Shown: positions 1 to 4,381 of the stretch, piece by piece
Numbering within the stretch: position 1 is the first letter of the stretch
Layout of the letters: the number at the start of each line of letters is the position of its first letter
Assembly (NCBI GenBank): GCA_003456765.1
Contig: DMOT01000120.1
Location: 1-6,105 of the forward strand
Length of the DNA stretch: 6,105 nt
Source of the DNA: Bacillota bacterium
Lineage (GTDB): Bacteria > Bacillota > DTU025
Direction: 5' to 3'
Position numbers and translations under genes: made by a program
The notes under the pieces: model-generated
Seen by the model: the letters and a program-made list of their open reading frames with translations, nothing else
What the model was told of the DNA's origin: nothing
Databases searched by the model: none

Positions 1-359
1 ATCTGTCGGGCGGCGAGATGCAAAGGGCGGCAATAGCTCGCGCCATTGCTCAAGATCCTGAGCTGTTGCTATGGGATGAGCCCACGTCTTCGCTCGACCC
101 CATTCTCGTAGTGGATGTGCTGAGGCTAATAGAGTCCCTTGCCCGTTCGCTAAGGTCCACTATGGTCATAGTCACTCACGAGGTTCCGTTTGCGCTGCAC
201 GTTGCAGACAGAATAGTGCTCGTGTCAGAGGGTGCGGCCGTAGATGAGGGCAGGCCCGAGGATGTTCTGCTCGCGCCCACATCTGAATTGGCCCGGCAAT
301 ATTCGAAGTCTTTGTCATATTTTGCAGGGGATCAGGAGGAGAAGGCGGCTAGCCTGTAG
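1..359 (+). CDS. ABC transporter ATP-binding protein, C-terminal part (polar amino-acid uptake type)
   Basis: This is the 3' end of an ABC ATPase whose N-terminal half, including Walker A and the Q-loop, lies before the window. The frame opens at base 3, and 118 residues are visible. In order they show the signature LSGGEMQR (visible residues 1-8), Walker B LLLWDEP with catalytic Glu at about 26, the D-loop SSLDP, and the switch His in VTHE at about 59. The tail, with ADRIVLVSEG and then DEGRPEDVL, is typical of GlnQ/HisP-type ATPases that energise polar amino-acid import at the inner face of the cytoplasmic membrane. The internal ATG at 18 lies inside the signature motif and is not a real start. 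An MlaF-like lipid ATPase was considered, but the THEVPFALHVADRI stretch fits the amino-acid family better. The substrate cannot be read from an ATPase fragment. The next gene starts 65 bp downstream, so co-transcription is possible but unproven. Confidence 0.9.
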   Translation, partial: LSGGEMQRAAIARAIAQDPELLLWDEPTSSLDPILVVDVLRLIESLARSLRSTMVIVTHEVPFALHVADRIVLVSEGAAVDEGRPEDVLLAPTSELARQYSKSLSYFAGDQEEKAASL

Positions 360-390
360 AACTCGGATGTGTTAAGCGGAGTTGCAGGAG

Positions 391-405
391 GGCAGTATTG
401 CTGCC
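391..405 (+). other. Small GC-rich hairpin in the 65-bp intergenic gap
   Basis: GGCAG, a 5-base loop (TATTG), then CTGCC form a perfect 5-bp stem between the ABC ATPase and the LpxB-like gene. No T-run follows, so it is not a convincing intrinsic terminator. It could attenuate or stabilise a read-through transcript, or simply be chance. Confidence 0.3.
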
Positions 406-411
406 GCAAGC

Positions 412-420
412 GGGGTGATC
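412..420 (+). promoter_or_regulatory. Ribosome binding site for the LpxB-like gene
   Basis: GGGGTGATC matches the 3' part of the anti-SD complement (GGAGGTGATC) and lies four bases before TTG 425. Measured from the G-rich core the spacing is normal. It supports the TTG start. Confidence 0.6.
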
Positions 421-424
421 GGAC

Positions 425-1705
425 TTGGACATAGTGCTGGTCTCCAGCTCCCCGGGGGAGGTTCACGGGCTTGCCAGGCCTGTCGCGGAGAAGGCGCTGG
501 CGATGCTGCCGGCGGCCGATGTATGGATCTTCGTCTCTCCCGGGGGCTATGCTAGTGGACGCGAGGCCAGAGTTGCCTCGGCCTATCCAGGCGTTCGGAA
601 GGCCGTGAATCCCCGTGAATTCCTTTCATTCCTGGCATTTGGCAAGAGGCCTCTCGGCTTTGCCAGCTCGGGGTCGGGGGTTGTTGTGCACTTAGGCGGG
701 AAACTCTGGTTTTCCGTTCTCCTCAGCCGGCGATTGAAGTACCCACTGATTGTGTATACTGACAGGACGATACAGGGAGCTAAGAGTGTTTCCGCGTTTC
801 TCGTAGAGGACGAGAGGATTCAGGCTTCGCTGATATCAAAGGGTGTTCCGGCTGATCGGGTCAGGCTTGTTGGGAACCTCATGATCGACGGTATTGGGGT
901 GGATGCCGACCGCGATGAGGCCAGAACCTACCTGGGCGCCAAAGACGAGGAACGGGTGGTTCTTCTTTTTCCTGGCACGAGGACACAGGAGGTTGCGGTC
1001 ATGGCGCCGTTTCTCTTTCGCGCGGTTGAGCTCCTTGCCCGTGTGGAGCGCGACCTGAGATTTGTGCTCTGCCTGTCTCCCTTCATCGGAACCGCTTCAT
1101 TGGACTCAATCTTCTCTCATTCGAGGCACAGGGGCAAGATAGACGGTTCAAGCGCCACAGTTCTGAAGAGCGCTGGCCCCCTGGAAGCCGTAACTGCCGA
1201 AGGCGTGAATGTGAGGATTGAGACTCTGCATAGGTACGAGGCTATGGTTGCCGCCGACATCGCAATATGCACGCCGGGCCCTGTCTGTTCAGAGTTGGCT
1301 TACCTGGGCACCCCCTACGTGGCAGCGGCCCCTCTCAATGTGCCGAGTGCTGTTCCTCTTCCCGGAGTGTCTCCATTCCTGTCGGCGATACCCCTTGTAG
1401 GTGAGATCCTTCGCAAGCGAGCAATAGAGCGGCGGGAGGAATCAGGCAGGTTTCTATCGATTCCCAATATCAAGGCCGGGAAGCTTGTAGCACCTGAAGT
1501 CGTTGGGCAGTTGCGCCCTGAAGACGTAGTCATCCCCTGCGTTGAGCTGCTGGGCGACACTGCCCGTCGCGATAGGATATCCCGCGAGCTGCGTGAGGCC
1601 ATGGGAGTGGCTGGCGCGGCCGAAATGGTTGTTCAAACGGCATTGTCGGCTAGCAGGGGCACGCTGCGAGGCACTGACAAGGGCCAGGAGCAGGATTCGT
1701 CTTAG
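425..1705 (+). CDS. LpxB-related glycosyltransferase (lipid-A-disaccharide synthase-like)
   Basis: This 426-residue protein has the GT-B architecture of LpxB, the peripheral membrane enzyme that joins two acylated glucosamines in lipid A synthesis. Seen in the sequence: an N-terminal strand followed by SSSPGEVHG (7-15), where LpxB has AGEASGD; RLVGNLMIDG (147-156), like the LpxB FIGHTMAD region; the nucleotide-sugar site FPGTRTQEV (182-190), where LpxB has LPGSRGAEV, with the Arg kept at 186; RYEAMVAADIA plus PGPVCSELAYLGTP (270-297), like REAMVASD...TAALE; and LSIPNIKAGK (344-353), like LPNLLAG. The length is somewhat above E. coli LpxB (about 382). The odd point is that the LpxB GIDAPDFN motif, with its essential Asp, is replaced around residues 87-97 by a VVHLGGKLWFS stretch, and there is no acidic residue from 81 to 112. 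It may therefore use another acceptor or have lost activity. The start is TTG with a fitting SD. The family assignment is strong; the exact reaction is open. Confidence 0.8.
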   Translation: MDIVLVSSSPGEVHGLARPVAEKALAMLPAADVWIFVSPGGYASGREARVASAYPGVRKAVNPREFLSFLAFGKRPLGFASSGSGVVVHLGGKLWFSVLLSRRLKYPLIVYTDRTIQGAKSVSAFLVEDERIQASLISKGVPADRVRLVGNLMIDGIGVDADRDEARTYLGAKDEERVVLLFPGTRTQEVAVMAPFLFRAVELLARVERDLRFVLCLSPFIGTASLDSIFSHSRHRGKIDGSSATVLKSAGPLEAVTAEGVNVRIETLHRYEAMVAADIAICTPGPVCSELAYLGTPYVAAAPLNVPSAVPLPGVSPFLSAIPLVGEILRKRAIERREESGRFLSIPNIKAGKLVAPEVVGQLRPEDVVIPCVELLGDTARRDRISRELREAMGVAGAAEMVVQTALSASRGTLRGTDKGQEQDSS

Positions 1706-1875
1706 GTTGTCGGTATTCGCGCCGATAGAACCTCTGGTTCATTCGAACAAGCAAATCGTTCAAGCTGCATGCCATATCATCTCAGAAGGTTGGGGCGCAA
1801 AGCTGCTGCATAAGACTTTGCCAGCATCCCAGCAATACCCACGCGCACAAAAAGCTCCTCGTGCAGGTAGAAATG

Positions 1876-1901
1876 GTGCCTATGTCGAAAAACATAGGTA
1901 C
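1876..1901 (+). repeat. Inverted repeat, 10-bp arms (possible operator or RNA hairpin)
   Basis: GTGCCTATGT (1876-1885) and ACATAGGTAC (1892-1901) pair over ten positions, nine of them Watson-Crick plus one G-U, with loop CGAAAA. The inner 7 bp are perfect. No T-run follows, so it is not a standard terminator. It lies about 58 bp upstream of the candidate -10 of lptB, a position compatible with a regulator site or with the end of the upstream transcript. Confidence 0.5.
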
Positions 1902-1958
1902 ATGCAGTTGTGTATGCTTCGCGAGTGAGTCAGGAACTCCCATGGGCCTTCTATCGTC

Positions 1959-1964
1959 TATAAT
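1959..1964 (+). promoter_or_regulatory. Candidate -10 box (TATAAT) of the lptB-DUF3084 promoter
   Basis: This is an exact TATAAT hexamer. The -35 region at a 16-18 base spacing (around 1935-1942) does not resemble TTGACA, and there is no TG extension, so the promoter would be weak or activator-dependent. The transcript would begin near 1971, which is at or after the ATG at 1970 and leaves a leader of about 44 bases before TTG 2015. Confidence 0.45.
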
Positions 1965-1998
1965 AGGAGATGCCTGACAAGTCTGGGTCCGGCTGCAT

Positions 1999-2007
1999 GG
2001 GGAGTGA
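1999..2007 (+). promoter_or_regulatory. Ribosome binding site deciding the lptB start
   Basis: GGGGAGTGA lies seven bases before TTG 2015 and is the best SD near the 5' end of lptB. By contrast, ATG 1970 has AGGAG directly abutting it with no spacer, and ATG 1997 has no purine-rich SD. Confidence 0.6.
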
Positions 2008-2014
2008 ATTCTTA

Positions 2015-2734
2015 TTGGGCGTACAGGCTGACAACCTTGTCAAGAGCTTCAAGGGGAAACGTGTAGTCGATGGGGCTAGCCTGGTTTTGAAGCGCGGCGA
2101 AATTGTGGGCCTTCTTGGTCCCAACGGCGCGGGCAAGACGACCACGTTCTACATCATTGTTGGTCTGGAATCGCCTGATTCCGGTTGCGTTTCCGTTGAG
2201 GGCGTGGATGTTACACGGAGCGCAGTCTGGCAGCGGGCGCAATTGGGCGTGGGGTATCTTGCCCAAGAACCTTCAATATTCCGAAAGCTCTCTGTAGAGG
2301 ACAACATCATGGCCGTGTTGCAGGTTTCCATGAGGGATTCTGATGAATGGGGCGCTCGCCTCGAAGGCCTTCTCGAGCAGTTTGATCTGGTTCGCGTGCG
2401 CGCACAGATGGGCTTCACGTTGTCGGGCGGAGAGCGCAGGCGTGTAGAGATAGCGCGTGCATTGGCTGCAGAACCCCGGTATTTGCTGCTGGATGAGCCG
2501 TTTACCGGCGTAGACCCTATTGCCGTGGGCGAACTCCAGCACATAGTAGCGCAACTGAAGGAAGCAGGCCTGGGAGTGCTGATTACCGATCACAATGTAA
2601 GGGACACTCTAGCCATTGTTGATCGGGCCTATATTATGCATGAAGGCCGCACAATTGTATCAGGTACCGCACTGGAGGTCTCAGAGGATCCTGTTGCCAG
2701 ACGTTTCTACCTGGGAGAGCGATTTGCCCTCTGA
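2015..2734 (+). CDS. lptB: LptB, ATPase of the lipopolysaccharide export ABC transporter
   Basis: LptB is the cytoplasmic ATPase of LptB2FG, which extracts LPS from the inner membrane and drives it along the Lpt bridge to the outer membrane. With the TTG start the protein has 239 residues (E. coli LptB has 241). Visible motifs are Walker A GPNGAGKTT (35-43, Lys41), the Q-loop YLAQE (Gln84), PSIFRKLSVEDNIMAVLQ just after it (diagnostic of LptB), signature LSGGERRRVEIARAL (from 136), Walker B LLLDEP (Asp160, Glu161), D-loop GVDP, switch ITDHNVR (His193), and a C-terminal FYLGERFAL end as in LptB. All catalytic residues are present. The in-frame ATG at 1970 would add 15 residues with no counterpart in E. 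coli LptB, abuts its SD, and overlaps the expected transcript start, so TTG 2015 is preferred. No LptA, LptC, LptF or LptG is visible here. DUF3084 follows after 29 bp, so the two are one operon. Confidence 0.93.
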   Translation: MGVQADNLVKSFKGKRVVDGASLVLKRGEIVGLLGPNGAGKTTTFYIIVGLESPDSGCVSVEGVDVTRSAVWQRAQLGVGYLAQEPSIFRKLSVEDNIMAVLQVSMRDSDEWGARLEGLLEQFDLVRVRAQMGFTLSGGERRRVEIARALAAEPRYLLLDEPFTGVDPIAVGELQHIVAQLKEAGLGVLITDHNVRDTLAIVDRAYIMHEGRTIVSGTALEVSEDPVARRFYLGERFAL

Positions 2735-2748
2735 GGCTTCATGTTGCT

Positions 2749-2756
2749 GGGAGGAG
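2749..2756 (+). promoter_or_regulatory. Strong ribosome binding site for the DUF3084 gene
   Basis: GGGAGGAG contains a full GGAGG core nine bases before TTG 2764. An ATG at 2759 lies only four bases after the core and opens a 7-codon frame (MRWAESY, stop at 2780-2782) in a different frame, so the TTG is the real start. Confidence 0.8.
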
Positions 2757-2763
2757 ATATGCG

Positions 2764-4086
2764 TTGGGCGGAGTCGTACTGATAATCGTCCTAACCATAG
2801 CGGGTGGCATAATTGCTTACGCCGGCGATCGTATTGGCATGAAGGTAGGCCGAAAGCGCCTTTCCATTTTCGGCCTGAGGCCCAAGTACACTTCTATGGT
2901 TATCACGATAATTACAGGTGTCGTAATTGCCGCATGCACTCTCCTCGTGCTATCACTTGCCTCGGAGAATGTCAGGATAGCTCTGTTCGAGATACGTGAA
3001 CTCCAGGATTCTCTTGCCACGGCCAATACTGATCTGGAAGCCAAAATGGCCGAAGTGGACGTGCTGTCGGCACGCGTGAGAGAAGTGGCTGATGAATATG
3101 ACGCACTGGAAGCGAAGTTTGAAGCTGCCAATCAAGAGCTGGAGCTGGTATCACAGGAGCGAGCGCGAGCGTTGCACGAGCTCTCACGAGTCGAGTCTGA
3201 CCTGCGTGATTCTGAGATCAAGCTGAAGGAGACCGAAACAAGGTACCGGCAAGCAGGAGCAGACCTTGTGCAGGCAAGTGGCGAATTGGATAGGGCGCGT
3301 AGCGAAATAGCGTTGCTGGAGGGTGAGAAGAAGTCCCTCGAGCAGGATGTATCGTCCTTGTCTGCTGCCCAGGCCAGCCTTGAGCGGAGTCTGGAGCAGA
3401 TGAAGCTCGACATGACGGCTCAGGCTGCTACGAGCGCTCTCATCATGGCCGAAGCTGAGAAATCGTCATGGTACGGGGAGATCGTCTTTCGGGCTAAAGA
3501 GGTTGTGCTCGGCGAAGTGGTCGATTGCTCGCAACCAAGGGACGACGTGAACGGCCAGGTCACCGCGCTTTTGCTCAGGGTCAACGAGATAGCTTCCAGG
3601 AGGGGGGCGCGCTCGAGCAGAGAGGATGATCCCTTCGTTCTCTTGTTCGATGAAGGCAACTACCTTGCAGCCATACAGGAGCTGCATCAATCTGATGGAA
3701 AGATGATCTTCCGGGTGATGTCGTACAAGAACACATGGTACGGTGATCCACTTGTGGTGGAGGTAGAGGTATTCCCTGATGCCAGGATTTACTCAGCCGG
3801 GGATGTCGTTGCGGCCAGAACCATTGACGGAGCTACTGGCGGCGCAGAGGTTCAGAAGCAGCTGCTGGTGCTGATGGAGGATGTGAACTCTGCCTGCATC
3901 TCAAGAGGAATGACCAGTGACGAGGAAGGCAGAATTGGGACTATTATGACTATCTCCGACTTTACTTCCGCAATAGTTGAGATTGTGAAGAGGAACGCCA
4001 GTGTCAACGTGCAGGCCGTAGCGTGCCAGGATATCTGGCGATCTCATAAGTCTCCACCGGTTGAGCTGGTGATTAAGCGCATTTAG
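2764..4086 (+). CDS. DUF3084 family membrane-anchored coiled-coil protein
   Basis: This 440-residue protein has two membrane segments (about 3-20 and 44-65), a long charged coiled coil (about 70-225), and a C-terminal globular part (about 236-440). The N-terminal block with AYAGDRIGMKVGRKRLSIFG and the following GLRPKYTS is the hallmark of DUF3084, a family of unknown function found mainly in diderm bacteria such as Cyanobacteria, Deinococcus and diderm Bacillota. The loop between the two helices carries seven basic residues and one acid, so by the positive-inside rule it is cytoplasmic. The coiled coil and C-terminal part would then face the periplasm. The coiled coil has no Cys or Pro and is rich in Glu, Leu and Ala. 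Start TTG 2764 has a strong SD. The gene sits 29 bp behind lptB, which suggests a role in envelope assembly or spacing. The family call is firm; the function is not known. Confidence 0.85.
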   Translation: MGGVVLIIVLTIAGGIIAYAGDRIGMKVGRKRLSIFGLRPKYTSMVITIITGVVIAACTLLVLSLASENVRIALFEIRELQDSLATANTDLEAKMAEVDVLSARVREVADEYDALEAKFEAANQELELVSQERARALHELSRVESDLRDSEIKLKETETRYRQAGADLVQASGELDRARSEIALLEGEKKSLEQDVSSLSAAQASLERSLEQMKLDMTAQAATSALIMAEAEKSSWYGEIVFRAKEVVLGEVVDCSQPRDDVNGQVTALLLRVNEIASRRGARSSREDDPFVLLFDEGNYLAAIQELHQSDGKMIFRVMSYKNTWYGDPLVVEVEVFPDARIYSAGDVVAARTIDGATGGAEVQKQLLVLMEDVNSACISRGMTSDEEGRIGTIMTISDFTSAIVEIVKRNASVNVQAVACQDIWRSHKSPPVELVIKRI

Positions 4087-4176
4087 CATTTGATCAGCTC
4101 CAGTTTTGCTCAAAAATCTTCTGCTTCATGAAGGAGTTGGCTAGTGTTTGGAGAATATGAAAACGCAGGTGTACTC

Positions 4177-4185
4177 TGTTATACT
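4177..4185 (+). promoter_or_regulatory. Candidate extended -10 promoter for the SLH gene
   Basis: TGTTATACT matches an extended -10 (TGnTATAAT with one mismatch). No good -35 is seen 17 bases upstream, as is common for extended -10 promoters. It would give a leader of about 190 bases. Long leaders are known for highly expressed S-layer-type genes, but this promoter is an inference. Confidence 0.4.
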
Positions 4186-4203
4186 CACTTTCTGATCGAC
4201 TCT

Positions 4204-4232
4204 AGCAACGGCAGAATATGGCTGTGGTTGCT
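4204..4232 (+). other. Hairpin near the predicted 5' end of the SLH leader
   Basis: AGCAACGGCAG (4204-4214) pairs with CTGTGGTTGCT (4222-4232) over 11 positions, with one G-G mismatch and one G-U, around a 7-base loop AATATGG. It begins about 12 bases after the predicted transcript start, a typical place for an mRNA-stabilising 5' hairpin. There is no T-run, so it is not a terminator. Confidence 0.4.
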
Positions 4233-4339
4233 TGGTCGTATTGTACGCAGGAGGGCTTGTTTACGTTCTGGGCGCAGGGCGAGGAAACATGAGCACTCGT
4301 CTGGGCTGCCTCTAACGGCACTCAGTCCTTAGCGTTTGC

Positions 4340-4360
4340 TGATCAGGTTGATCAGGATCA
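4340..4360 (+). repeat. Direct repeats TGATCAGG upstream of the SLH gene
   Basis: TGATCAGG occurs at 4340-4347 and 4349-4356, nine bases apart, followed by a third partial GATCA at 4356-4360. Each copy contains the palindrome TGATCA. The array ends just before the SD, so a bound protein or RNA structure here could affect translation. It may also be chance. Confidence 0.4.
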
Positions 4361-4364
4361 ATTT

Positions 4365-4372
4365 GAGGGGGG
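4365..4372 (+). promoter_or_regulatory. Ribosome binding site of the SLH gene
   Basis: GAGGGGGG lies nine bases before ATG 4382. A second purine run (AAAGGA, 4373-4378) follows closely but is too near the start to act as the main SD. Confidence 0.6.
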
Positions 4373-4381
4373 AAAGGACTA

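Larger units (their letters stand above)
1706..1969 (+). other. Non-coding gap between the LpxB-like gene and lptB
   Basis: I see no credible gene in these 264 bases. Reading frames that cross the gap begin inside the upstream gene in the wrong frame and show no recognisable domain. The segment is more A/T-rich than its neighbours. It holds an inverted repeat (1876-1901) and a consensus -10 box at its 3' end, so it probably carries the lptB promoter and control sites. No G/C hairpin followed by a T-run was found after the 1705 stop. Confidence 0.6.
4087..4381 (+). other. Gap with leader region upstream of the SLH gene
   Basis: These 295 bases hold no gene I can support. Contents in order: a weak TTTTG-CT-CAAAA dyad (4104-4116) that is not a good terminator; a perfect 10-bp palindrome CTTCATGAAG (4124-4133); an SD-like AAGGAG (4131-4136) placed seven bases before GTG 4144, which opens a 62-codon frame ending at 4332 with an Arg-rich, unrecognisable product; a candidate extended -10 (4177-4185); a hairpin (4204-4232); and TGATCAGG direct repeats (4340-4356). 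The likeliest reading is a promoter plus a long untranslated leader for the SLH gene. Confidence 0.55.

Noticed and set aside
1..359. MlaF-type lipid-transport ATPase
   Set aside because: It would fit the envelope theme, but the residues around Walker B and the switch His resemble amino-acid uptake ATPases more than MlaF.
391..405. Hairpin after the ABC ATPase as an intrinsic terminator
   Set aside because: The stem is only 5 bp and no T-run follows.
1542..1928. 128-codon plus-strand frame crossing from the LpxB-like gene into the gap
   Set aside because: It starts inside the LpxB-like gene in another frame. Its product is Arg/Ala/Cys-rich without a domain, and no SD fits.
4104..4116. TTTTG-CT-CAAAA as a terminator after DUF3084
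   Set aside because: The arms are A/T-rich, the loop has only two bases, and no T-run follows.
4193..4195. In-frame TGA as a selenocysteine codon
   Set aside because: The surrounding peptide matches no selenoprotein. The hairpin that follows at 4204 begins nine bases after the TGA but lies within a weak, unsupported frame, so chance is the simpler reading.
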